The notes under the pieces were generated by a model. That model was not told where the DNA came from, made no database searches, and saw nothing but the letters and a program-made list of their open reading frames with translations. Of a DNA stretch of 29,730 nt, positions 22,816 to 29,537 are shown piece by piece (the stretch's first letter is position 1; the number at the start of each line of letters is the position of its first letter). Source of the DNA: a virus; the IMG/VR virus record IMGVR_UViG_3300027861_000146, positions 1 through 29,730 of that record. The stretch is one strand, 5' to 3'. The translations under genes were made by a program, and so were the position numbers.

Positions 22816-23919
22816 ATGGAAAAGAAATTACCATTATATAAGATTAAAGTAAATCCAGAGGACGAAAGTGGGGTTTATGCAGTGTCATTAGTAGACGAAC
22901 CAGCCATAGAGTATGATTGGGTTAAGTTATCTAAACAAGTTGAAATGAACTTCTCTGTTGATACAGATAAACAATTACTTTATGGACCGATGTTAGTCCC
23001 TAATAAGATGATTTATAGAAGGGATGAGAATGGTTATGAATATAACATTATGTTCGATAAAGAAACTATTGAACTAATCGCTGAAAAGTTTAATAGAAAT
23101 AAATTAGGTGATAAGTTTAATCTTCAACATTCAGATGTAGAAGTCGAAGCATTCTTAAAAGAGAATTGGTTGACTGACAAACCAGATAAATCAGAAAAGT
23201 ATGGTTTTGAATTACCAGAAGGTACGTGGTTTGGAGCAGTTAAGGTTGTTGATGAAGACTTTTGGAAGGACAAAGTTAAAGAAGAAGAAGTAAAAGGGTT
23301 TTCAGTGGAGATACTAGCTGGAGCTGAATTAGTAGAATTAAGTATCAATAATAATAAATCCAAAAAAAATACAAAAAAAATGGAAAAAACTGAATTAGCA
23401 AATGTTATGAAAACTGATGGTGTTGCTGTTTATTATGAAGGTGATTTTGTTGTTGGTGCAGAAGTATTCTTAGATGAAGAAATGACACAACCAGCACCAG
23501 AAGGTGAACACGAACTAGAAGGTGGAATTAAGATTGTTGTTGAAGAAGGTAAAGTTTCTGAAATTATTGAAGTTGAAGAGGAAGAAGTTGTTGAAGAAAC
23601 AACAGAAGAATTAGAAACAGAAGAAGTAGTTGAAGATACTAAAGAGGAACTATCTTTTGATGAAAAAGTGTTAAATATTATTCAACCTTTATTAGACAAC
23701 GTTATCACACAACACTCTGAGATTATGAATAAAATCACAGAAATGGAAGCGAACATCGCTAAAGAAAGAGAAGAAGAAATGAGTGAGTTAAAATCACAAG
23801 TGGAAAAATTATCTTCAATGGCGGGTGCTGAAACTATCACTAAAAAAACAGATGATAGAAAAATAAAAGTAGAAAATGAAATATCTGAAAAGATTAACAT
23901 CTTTAGAAAATTTAGATAA
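22816..23919 (+). CDS. XkdF-like prohead protease fused to scaffold
   Basis: A 367-residue protein. Residues 1-178 match the XkdF/peptidase S78_2 type: YAVSLVDEPAIEYDW, LLYGPMLVPNKMIYRRD, FNLQHSDVEVEAF with a candidate catalytic His at 105, GTWFGAVKVVDEDFW, and KGFSVEI with candidate Ser at 163. From residue 189, immediately after a Lys/Asn-rich linker, the sequence changes to VYYEGDFVVGAEVFLDEEM and acidic low-complexity, then a coiled coil (about 290-340), as expected for a scaffolding protein. The protease would cleave the scaffold during capsid maturation. The internal Met at 189 follows a long A run and could start a separate scaffold. It precedes the capsid gene. Confidence 0.75.
   Translation: MEKKLPLYKIKVNPEDESGVYAVSLVDEPAIEYDWVKLSKQVEMNFSVDTDKQLLYGPMLVPNKMIYRRDENGYEYNIMFDKETIELIAEKFNRNKLGDKFNLQHSDVEVEAFLKENWLTDKPDKSEKYGFELPEGTWFGAVKVVDEDFWKDKVKEEEVKGFSVEILAGAELVELSINNNKSKKNTKKMEKTELANVMKTDGVAVYYEGDFVVGAEVFLDEEMTQPAPEGEHELEGGIKIVVEEGKVSEIIEVEEEEVVEETTEELETEEVVEDTKEELSFDEKVLNIIQPLLDNVITQHSEIMNKITEMEANIAKEREEEMSELKSQVEKLSSMAGAETITKKTDDRKIKVENEISEKINIFRKFR
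23380..23919 (+). CDS. Possible nested scaffold start within protease gene
   Basis: An in-frame ATG at 23380 (residue 189 of the fusion) is preceded by an A-rich run interrupted only by T and C, the same start context as other genes here. Translation from it would give a 179-residue product covering only the scaffold part. Nested in-frame scaffold genes are known in lambda (Nu3 within C). Whether it is used cannot be told from sequence. Confidence 0.4.
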   Translation: MEKTELANVMKTDGVAVYYEGDFVVGAEVFLDEEMTQPAPEGEHELEGGIKIVVEEGKVSEIIEVEEEEVVEETTEELETEEVVEDTKEELSFDEKVLNIIQPLLDNVITQHSEIMNKITEMEANIAKEREEEMSELKSQVEKLSSMAGAETITKKTDDRKIKVENEISEKINIFRKFR

Positions 23920-23936
23920 TATCTACAAATAAGTAA
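23920..23936 (+). promoter_or_regulatory. TATCTACAAATAA motif, copy 2
   Basis: TATCTACAAATAAGTAA lies immediately after the protease/scaffold stop and 56 bases before the capsid ATG. The 72-base gap also holds TATAGTTTAATCTATATTAT and a long A-rich leader before the start, the largest leader of any gene in this part, fitting strong expression of the capsid gene. Confidence 0.35.
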
Positions 23937-23991
23937 TAGTATATAGTTTAATCTATATTATAAAATAAAAAAAAGTAAAAACTAAAAAAAA

Positions 23992-24909
23992 ATGAAAAAC
24001 TTTAAATTATCATTTACAGACAATACCACTTATACTGGTAAAGATTTAGAAGGATTTTTTGCTAACGCATTATTGAAAGGTGTGTCAAAAGAAAGTTTCA
24101 AACTAATTCCTGATGTAAAATCAAAAGCGAAAATCGCTCAATTAAATTTAGGTTCAATCCTACAAGATGCTGATTGTACATTCTCAAACACAGGAGAAGG
24201 AACATTATCACAGAAAAGTGTTGAAGCACACGCAGTAAAAATTAATTTATCTTATTGTAGTAGAACTTTCGAGACCAATTATCTTTCAGAATTGATGAGA
24301 GCTGGTTCTAACTCTGACCAAGTAATGCCAGAGACTGTTGAACAATTCTTACTACAAGAAGTATCAAATAAAATTTCTAATGATTTAGAATACATTGTAT
24401 GGCAAGGAAGTGGTGCTACAGTTGCTACTAACTTTACATCAGAGATTGGATTAGAAGCTAAGTTACTTGCTGATGGTGATGTAATTGACGTATCTGCAAC
24501 TACTTTAGATGCTGGAAATATCATCGCTGAAATGAATAAAGTATATGACGCTATTCCAGCGGAATTAAGAGACAAAGAAGATTTGGCTATCTATGTTGGA
24601 ACTGCTGCTGGTGCTTTCTACAGACAAGCATTGGCTAACGCATCTGCTGAAACTTACTACATGCAGAAACATGATGAGTTAGAATTCTTAGGTGTTAAAA
24701 TTATTGTTGCTGGTGGATTATCTGCTAACAAAATGGTTGCTGCACAACAATCTAACTTATTATTGATTACTGACTTAATGTCTGACTTCGGTGAATTATT
24801 GATTTTACCTCAAAGAAGTGTAACAGGTGAACCAGTTGTAAGAATGGTTGCTGATATGAAATTCGGGACTGATTTCGTATATGGTTCTGAGATAGTATAT
24901 TACTCATAA
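23992..24909 (+). CDS. Major capsid protein
   Basis: A 305-residue protein in the position of a capsid gene, after the protease/scaffold. It shows the pattern of the HK97-fold capsid proteins of Bacteroidota phages: an N-terminal arm, IAQLNLGSILQDADCTF, an SVEAHAVKINLSYCSRTFE strand, a helix ending SNKISNDLEYIVWQG, a helix INEMNKVYDAIP-like region at about 178-195 and a final VVRMVADMKFGTDFVYGSEI strand set. The base composition is slightly less AT-rich and more uniform than its neighbours, as expected for an abundant protein. Its stop lies in the base of a strong hairpin terminator. Confidence 0.85.
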   Translation: MKNFKLSFTDNTTYTGKDLEGFFANALLKGVSKESFKLIPDVKSKAKIAQLNLGSILQDADCTFSNTGEGTLSQKSVEAHAVKINLSYCSRTFETNYLSELMRAGSNSDQVMPETVEQFLLQEVSNKISNDLEYIVWQGSGATVATNFTSEIGLEAKLLADGDVIDVSATTLDAGNIIAEMNKVYDAIPAELRDKEDLAIYVGTAAGAFYRQALANASAETYYMQKHDELEFLGVKIIVAGGLSANKMVAAQQSNLLLITDLMSDFGELLILPQRSVTGEPVVRMVADMKFGTDFVYGSEIVYYS

Positions 24910-24938
24910 TTGATGGGGGGTTTTACCCCCACAATTTT
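24908..24938 (+). terminator. Terminator overlapping the capsid stop codon
   Basis: AATTG, a bulged A, and TGGGGG pair with CCCCCA and CAATT (24926-24936), giving 11 bp with one bulge around a six-base loop, with T residues after the C/G block. The capsid TAA (24907-24909) lies in the base of the stem. It is the strongest hairpin in the window and would end or attenuate capsid transcripts and protect their 3' end. Confidence 0.8.
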
Positions 24939-24949
24939 ACAAATAATAA
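24935..24949 (+). promoter_or_regulatory. TTTTACAAATAA motif, copy 3
   Basis: TTTTACAAATAATAA directly follows the capsid terminator and lies 23 bases before the tail tube gene. It differs from copies at 22781 and 23920 only at its 5' end. It may restart transcription or serve in translation initiation. Confidence 0.3.
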
Positions 24950-24971
24950 TTTTAAAAAAAAATAGAAAAAA

Positions 24972-25496
24972 ATGGCTTGTAATTGCTCAAACTTAATATC
25001 TGGAGGTATTTTAAAATCTTGTGATTTTAACTCTGGTGGGGTTGAAAAAATCTATATCGCTGACTTTTGTAAAGTATCTGGTTATACCGAAACAAATAGT
25101 GAAATCACAGCTATCGTAGCTGGTGCAGATTTTTACGAATTCCAATTTAATAGAAACACATCGTCTTATTCTGAAAACACAGTAATAAATTTAGAGGCGG
25201 GTTCGACATACTACGAACAAACAATAACATTAGTTCTTAACAGAAGAGATAAGACTAAAGCGGAGGCTATCAAAGAATTGACTGCTGGACAAAAACAATT
25301 ATTTGTTATCGTAAAAGATAGTAATGGATTGTATTGGGCACTAGGAAAAGATAGTGGTGGTTATGTTACAGAAATCACTGGTGGTTCTGGTGTTGCTAAA
25401 GGTGACGCTAATGGTTATAACATCATATTTACAGCGGAAGAAGCGGATAACGCACCTGAAGTTGATAGCACTATTATTGCTGCTTTATTAGCGTAA
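24972..25496 (+). CDS. Probable major tail tube protein
   Basis: A 174-residue protein: a Cys-rich start (MACNCSNLISGGILKSCDFN) then SGGVEKIYIADF, a beta strand DFYEFQFNRNTSSYSEN, YEQTITLVLNRRDKTKAEAI, LFVIVKDSNGLYWALGKDSG and a final GVAKGDANGYNIIFTAEE. This set is that of the small tail tube family in Bacteroidota siphoviruses, which stacks in rings around the tape measure. A leader with A-rich context and flanking terminators on both sides point to an abundant, separately regulated product. Confidence 0.65.
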   Translation: MACNCSNLISGGILKSCDFNSGGVEKIYIADFCKVSGYTETNSEITAIVAGADFYEFQFNRNTSSYSENTVINLEAGSTYYEQTITLVLNRRDKTKAEAIKELTAGQKQLFVIVKDSNGLYWALGKDSGGYVTEITGGSGVAKGDANGYNIIFTAEEADNAPEVDSTIIAALLA

Positions 25497-25519
25497 TAAT
25501 TAGTATTATGTATATTAAG

Positions 25520-25551
25520 AGGTTGGTGATTAATTTCATCAACCTTTTTTT
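25520..25551 (+). terminator. Rho-independent terminator after tail tube gene
   Basis: AGGTTGGTGA (25520-25529) pairs with TCATCAACCT (25536-25545), one G-T wobble, around TTAATT, followed by seven T (25545-25551). It is a classical terminator 23 bases after the tail tube stop. The rest of the 102-base gap 25497-25598 holds an AT-rich leader for the next gene. Confidence 0.85.
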
Positions 25552-25598
25552 ATTATATAAACAAAAAGTAATGAAATTATATTTTATAAAAAGAGATT

Positions 25599-25994
25599 AT
25601 GATTTTAATAGAAAAAGATACTGCTAAAGACATCGACCTTACATTAAATGAAAAAAGTGTGTATTATAACAATAATGTTCAACCTTATTTTTTGTTTATA
25701 TTTCAAAGTGAAACAGACCCAGCTGCAACAATAAAGTTTACTGCTGAGGATACATCAACACTACCAGATAGATACAATAGATTTAGAATTACAGAAACAC
25801 CTACATCTGATTTATTGAATGGTGATATCTATATGACAGGTAACACATCACAATGGACTTATGAGGTATATGAGAGTGGAACACAATTTAGTGCATCTAC
25901 GTTAGATGTATCTTATACGACAGGTAAAATAATAGAGAAGGGTAGAGTTCAGTTAAAAGGAAATGATACCAATATAAATGACATATATAAATAA
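25599..25994 (+). CDS. Beta-rich virion protein, unknown
   Basis: A 131-residue protein with many strands (VQPYFLFIFQSETDP, NRFRITETPTSDLLNGDIYM, SQWTYEVYESG, then IIEKGRVQLKG). This family occurs next to head or tail genes of Bacteroidota phages; the LNGDIYM and KIIEKGRVQL segments recur. It is probably a head or tail minor component. The start has the AGATTATG context. Confidence 0.55.
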   Translation: MILIEKDTAKDIDLTLNEKSVYYNNNVQPYFLFIFQSETDPAATIKFTAEDTSTLPDRYNRFRITETPTSDLLNGDIYMTGNTSQWTYEVYESGTQFSASTLDVSYTTGKIIEKGRVQLKGNDTNINDIYK

Positions 25995-26002
25995 TTTTTA
26001 AA

Positions 26003-27199
26003 ATGGGAATATTTAATTTTAATAAAAAAGAACAATCAGTAACACCTGTTGAAACCACAACTAATAAAGGTGGTGATAGTGTAGATAATGTATTTAACTT
26101 TCAAATACAAAATTCGTTACCGATTATAAAGGAACAAAATAATTCTGAATGGGTTAATTATAAATCTGATTTGGGCGATGAATATCCAATCTATTTAGAG
26201 AGTTTATATAACACTTCACCAACTCATCAAGCTATTGTTAACACAAAGTCTTTAATAGTTGCTGGTGATGGATTTGAGGTAGATGATAGTAACCTTACAG
26301 AAGAACAAAAGTTAGACTTATATAAGATGATGGAGTTCACTGATGGTAAAAGAGATATTGAGGATTTTATTACTGACTTATCAAAGGATGGTGAATTATA
26401 TGGTAGTATAGCAATAGAAGTTATTTGGAGTTTAGACTTCACCAAAATAGTTAAGATAAATAGAATATCACCTAAACACATTAGAGTAGGAAAGTATGAA
26501 GATGGTGAAATCAATTGTTATTATTATTCTAGAGATTGGAGTAATAGAAGAGAAGAGGTTACAAAGATACATGCGTTTGATACCAATGATAAAGAACACC
26601 ATAGACAACTTATATATGGTGGGACACATAAAGTTTCAAATGAATATTATTTTGAGCCATCATATCTTGCTTCAACTAACTGGATTGAATTAGAAGCTAA
26701 CACAGGATTATTCTATAGAAGTTTAATGGAGAATGGTTTTAACCCTTCTGTTGTTGTAAGGTTCTTTAGGAAACCATCATCATTAGAAGAAAGAGATGAA
26801 GTTGTTAGAGGATTAAAACAATCATTTGGTGGTGTTAAAAATAGTGGTAAAGCGATAGTAATGTTCAGCGACGGGAAGGAACTAGCACCAGAAGTAGAAC
26901 CAATACAGACTGCTAATTTAGATAAACAATACACCGTACTAGCGGAACAAATCCAATCTAAGATACTTACAGGTGCTAGGGTTACTACACCATCATTATT
27001 TGGTATAAACATCGCTGGTAAGTTAGGTGAGAGTGATTTCGAAACACAGGTAGAGGCTTTTACAAAGTTTGTAATACGTCCACAACAACAATTCTTAAAT
27101 AGAATTATAAATAAACTACTAAAGGTTAATGGGTTAAATGTGAATTTTAGAATTCTTCCATTAGAAATTGGTAAAGATAATAAAACAGAAAACAACTAA
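26003..27199 (+). CDS. Portal protein
   Basis: A 398-residue protein with the order of HK97/PBSX-type portals: SPTHQAIVNTKSLIVAGDGF (clip and wing start), LYGSIAIEVIWS, INRISPKHIRVG, a FEPSYLAS segment, EANTGLFYRSLMENGF, FRKPSSLEERDEVVRGLKQ, then ILTGARVTTPSLFGI and FVIRPQQQFLNRIINKLL. It forms the dodecameric channel through which the terminase packages DNA. It lies 8 bases after the preceding gene and 6 before the connector. The distance to the large terminase (about 19 kb) is unusual. Confidence 0.85.
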   Translation: MGIFNFNKKEQSVTPVETTTNKGGDSVDNVFNFQIQNSLPIIKEQNNSEWVNYKSDLGDEYPIYLESLYNTSPTHQAIVNTKSLIVAGDGFEVDDSNLTEEQKLDLYKMMEFTDGKRDIEDFITDLSKDGELYGSIAIEVIWSLDFTKIVKINRISPKHIRVGKYEDGEINCYYYSRDWSNRREEVTKIHAFDTNDKEHHRQLIYGGTHKVSNEYYFEPSYLASTNWIELEANTGLFYRSLMENGFNPSVVVRFFRKPSSLEERDEVVRGLKQSFGGVKNSGKAIVMFSDGKELAPEVEPIQTANLDKQYTVLAEQIQSKILTGARVTTPSLFGINIAGKLGESDFETQVEAFTKFVIRPQQQFLNRIINKLLKVNGLNVNFRILPLEIGKDNKTENN

Positions 27200-27205
27200 T
27201 ATATT

Positions 27206-27775
27206 ATGGCTACATTTCAATCATTCGTTAGTGAATATTTTTTAAAATCTTTCACACCCATAAGTCAAAATGTGGATATCACAGAGGTTACACCTCATCT
27301 AGAAACAGTAGAACTAATTAACACAAGAGAGTTAGTAGGTAGACCTTTATATGATGATTTAAAAACAAAGTTTATTGCTCAAACGTTAGACACTAATGAA
27401 GTAGAATTGGTAAGTTTATTGAAGAGAGCAATATCATACAGAGCAACTGCTGAGTGTATTCCATTCTTATCAATGAAGATTACATCAAAAGGAGTTCAAA
27501 CTCTTAGAGGAGATTATAGTGATACACCTGGTCTTAACTCAATTAAATACTTAAAATCAGAATTAGAGAATAAAGCAGAATACTACGAACAAAGAGCAGT
27601 AGAATATTTATGTAAGAATAGTAAATACTTTCCGTTATACAACACTTCAGATGATATTGAAGGTATTATATCAACTAGTGAAACAAGATACGATAGTGAT
27701 GTTTATTTAGACGTTGATAGTGATTTAAGATTAAATAAATATTTTTACGGACCTAACCAAAATCTAAACCCTTAA
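27206..27775 (+). CDS. DUF6712-like head-tail connector
   Basis: A 189-residue mostly helical protein: PHLETVELINTRELVGRPLY, LLKRAISYRATAECIPFL, MKITSKGVQTLRGDYSD, and a helix ending AEYYEQRAVEYLCKN. This matches the DUF6712/head-tail connector type directly downstream of portals in Bacteroidota phages, whose helix bundle binds the portal. The start has the ATTATG context, 6 bases after the portal stop. Confidence 0.65.
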   Translation: MATFQSFVSEYFLKSFTPISQNVDITEVTPHLETVELINTRELVGRPLYDDLKTKFIAQTLDTNEVELVSLLKRAISYRATAECIPFLSMKITSKGVQTLRGDYSDTPGLNSIKYLKSELENKAEYYEQRAVEYLCKNSKYFPLYNTSDDIEGIISTSETRYDSDVYLDVDSDLRLNKYFYGPNQNLNP

Positions 27776-27778
27776 ACA

Positions 27779-28204
27779 ATGAACAAGATTGGTATATTAT
27801 TAATAAGTCTGTGTAGTTTTCTATTACCGATAAAACCAATGGTATTGATAGTAGTTAGTGTAACTATTTTAGATACTATGGTTGGTATATACGCAGCAAT
27901 CAAAAAAGAAGGTAGGAAATCCTTCAGAAGTGGTAAATTATGGAACATAGTTCCTAAAGTATTTTTTTACTCTATAACGATACTTCTTTCATTTTTGGTA
28001 GATACATATATACTAGGTGGAGAAGCCTTCTCTATACCTCTCTTATTAAGTAAGGCATCGTGTGTATTATGGGTATTCATCGAAACAAAGAGCATTGATG
28101 AAAACTTACAGAAGTTAGGTAATAAACCAATTATGGTTACTATTAAAAATCTTATCACAGGTGTTAAGAATATAAAAAAAGATATAAATGAAATAAAGAA
28201 ATGA
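27779..28204 (+). CDS. Phage holin (holin_4-like)
   Basis: A 141-residue membrane protein. Hydrophobic segments at about 4-22 and 23-40 (the latter LIVVSVTILDTMVGIYAAI), 61-78 (KVFFYSITILLSFLVDTY) and 84-98 (IPLLLSKASCVLWVFI). The signature DTMVGIYAAIKK followed by RSGKLW is typical of the toxin-secretion/phage-lysis holin family. A basic C terminus completes it. It would open the inner membrane for an endolysin, but no endolysin gene is recognised. It starts three bases after the connector stop. Confidence 0.8.
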   Translation: MNKIGILLISLCSFLLPIKPMVLIVVSVTILDTMVGIYAAIKKEGRKSFRSGKLWNIVPKVFFYSITILLSFLVDTYILGGEAFSIPLLLSKASCVLWVFIETKSIDENLQKLGNKPIMVTIKNLITGVKNIKKDINEIKK

Positions 28205-28263
28205 TAATAATCGGTTTAATTTGTAGTGGGGTATGTTTGTATATGATAATGACAATGGGGTAG
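28201..28263 (+). CDS. Possible 20-residue membrane peptide after holin
   Basis: An ATG overlapping the holin stop (ATGA) opens a 20-residue frame, MIIIGLICSGVCLYMIMTMG, almost entirely hydrophobic, long enough to span a membrane once. Coupling to the holin suggests a lysis-related peptide, but a short chance frame is also likely. Confidence 0.3.
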   Translation: MIIIGLICSGVCLYMIMTMG

Positions 28264-28301
28264 ATGAATGGGACGAATGGTTTCCAGACAATAATGTATA
28301 A
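28233..28301 (+). CDS. Possible 22-residue acidic peptide
   Basis: An overlapping frame in -1 register to the 28201 frame encodes a 22-residue acidic peptide (GVDEWDEWFPDNNV at its end). Read together with the 28201 frame through a shift, it would give one small protein with a membrane segment and an acidic tail. Its stop abuts the terminator at 28303. Confidence 0.25.
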   Translation: MFVYDNDNGVDEWDEWFPDNNV

Positions 28302-28302
28302 A

Positions 28303-28335
28303 AAAAAGGTAGAGATGAACAGTCCCTACCTTTTT
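28303..28335. terminator. Bidirectional terminator between convergent units
   Basis: AAAAAGGTAG (28303-28312) and CTACCTTTTT (28326-28335) are perfect inverted repeats of 10 bp around a 13-base loop. Five T follow on each strand, so the hairpin can stop transcription from the plus-strand late genes and from the minus-strand unit at 28414-29487. Confidence 0.85.
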
Positions 28336-28355
28336 CACGTAAATTAAACAAACAA

Positions 28356-28372
28356 AAACTACAACGTAGTTT
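28356..28372 (-). terminator. Second hairpin, likely minus-strand terminator
   Basis: AAACTAC and GTAGTTT surround a three-base loop, a 7-bp inverted repeat. On the minus strand the stem is followed by TTGTTTGTTT, fitting an extra terminator after the nuclease-like gene. The remainder of 28302-28413 shows no gene. Confidence 0.5.
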
Positions 28373-28413
28373 ATTAAACTCTCCTTCTAATATACATATT
28401 TAATATTATAATA

Positions 28414-28908
28414 TCAACTCCATAGTTGATTATCTTTTTTAATTTTTACTACATTGAATATATCCTTATGGTAGTTTCTATGGATACATACTCCTTCTAC
28501 TCTACCACCATCACCACTTCTACTTTTCCAGTCAATACCATCACCATCTTCATTATGTTCTCTTACAAAGTCTCTTAACTTATCTGATTGAATGAAGTAT
28601 GCTTCCTCAAAGTCGGGAAAGTAATATACAAAATAATCTGCTTCACTACTCATTATCCCACTATCTCTACCACTACAAGATACTTCTATAAAAATGTTAT
28701 ATGTTTTATAACCTTTTATATGTTCATATCTATCAGTTTTAACCTCAAAAGTTATCTCACTTTCAGTAGATGAGGTAATTCTAAAATCATATAATTTATC
28801 ATTCCTATATTCTGCAACCTTATAGGTAGGTCTCTTATCTGTAATATACTCTGCAATAACCCTCTCACCTTTATTACCTTGTGCGAGGTCTTTTAACCAT
28901 TTACTCAT
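28414..28908 (-). CDS. PD-(D/E)XK nuclease-like protein
   Basis: A 164-residue protein with the core of PD-(D/E)XK nucleases: helix KGERVIAEYI with E15, YDFRI with D41, and the strand ITFEVKTDR with E55 and K57 after a Ser/Thr loop, then NIFIEVSCSGRDSGIM. Length and order resemble small resolvase-like or MRR-like nucleases of phages. It may process branched DNA, degrade host DNA, or act in packaging; the sequence does not decide. It is the second gene of the minus-strand unit, 45 bases after the sigma-like gene. Confidence 0.65.
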   Translation of the reverse strand: MSKWLKDLAQGNKGERVIAEYITDKRPTYKVAEYRNDKLYDFRITSSTESEITFEVKTDRYEHIKGYKTYNIFIEVSCSGRDSGIMSSEADYFVYYFPDFEEAYFIQSDKLRDFVREHNEDGDGIDWKSRSGDGGRVEGVCIHRNYHKDIFNVVKIKKDNQLWS

Positions 28909-28953
28909 TTTGTTGTTGTTCTGTTGTGTGTTATATAAATAAATATACAGGTT

Positions 28954-29487
28954 TCAGTTTTTTTTATTATGGTTAAAATAATATCTTAATTTTCTTCTGT
29001 ATTGTTGATGCCTTCTTTGGTCTCTATAACAAAATGGTTCTTGTGTTTTAGGGTTGGGGAAAAGATGTTTATCTGATGTTGGCGCTAATTTATATTTATA
29101 GTATTCTATCAACTCATTGAAGTTATCATCACCAATGATTTCTTTTATCTTCTTTCTAATTGGATTATCCTCAATAACATAATACTCTATGTAATCACTA
29201 CCTTCACCTATATCTTCTCTGATATCATCATCATACTCAATGAAGTTATTCTTTTGATTATTTTTTTTATCACATAAACCATATAAAGTATTTCTATATG
29301 CGATAAAGATATAGTCCTCAATAGTATCCATATCTATTCTACCTCTTTTGTATTGTTTATATACTCTGATAAAGACTTCATTATAGATATCATCCTTATC
29401 ATATGATACAAGTTGGTTGATGTAACCAGAATATTTATATTCCCATTTCCTTCTGTTGGTATCTAAAACTTTTAATATTTCTTCCAT
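28954..29487 (-). CDS. Sigma-70 region 2-like protein
   Basis: 177 residues from the ATG at 29487. A longer reading upstream to 29601 would run into the terminal repeat and is unlikely. Residues 20-76 follow sigma region 2: YINQLVSYDKDDIYNEVFIR and IEDYIFIAYRNTLYGLCDKK, with a basic start to the linker. The C-terminal half (HQQYRRKLRYYF) is basic and lacks a clear region 4, so it may be a shortened or diverged sigma. It is the first gene of the minus-strand unit, so it could be an early regulator or a switch between units. Confidence 0.5.
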   Translation of the reverse strand: MEEILKVLDTNRRKWEYKYSGYINQLVSYDKDDIYNEVFIRVYKQYKRGRIDMDTIEDYIFIAYRNTLYGLCDKKNNQKNNFIEYDDDIREDIGEGSDYIEYYVIEDNPIRKKIKEIIGDDNFNELIEYYKYKLAPTSDKHLFPNPKTQEPFCYRDQRRHQQYRRKLRYYFNHNKKN

Positions 29488-29501
29488 ATAATAAATTATA
29501 A

Positions 29502-29534
29502 TTGAAGAGTTATATGTTTTTTTTAGTTGAAGAG
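29502..29534. promoter_or_regulatory. TTGAAGAG direct repeats upstream of minus-strand sigma gene
   Basis: TTGAAGAG begins at 29502 and again at 29527, 25 bases apart, just upstream of the sigma-like gene start and beside the terminal repeat. They could be binding sites for a regulator of the minus-strand promoter. The region between is T-rich and has no gene. Confidence 0.3.
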
Positions 29535-29537
29535 AAT

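Noticed and set aside
24279-24575. Minus-strand open frame within the capsid gene
   Set aside because: Antisense to the capsid gene with no independent support.
26713-27195. Minus-strand 160-residue open frame within the portal gene
   Set aside because: Antisense to a strongly supported portal gene; composition is typical of a shadow frame.
28588-28773. Plus-strand open frame opposite the nuclease-like gene
   Set aside because: Its product is Phe/Ile/Thr-rich without motif, while the opposite strand shows PD-(D/E)XK residues.
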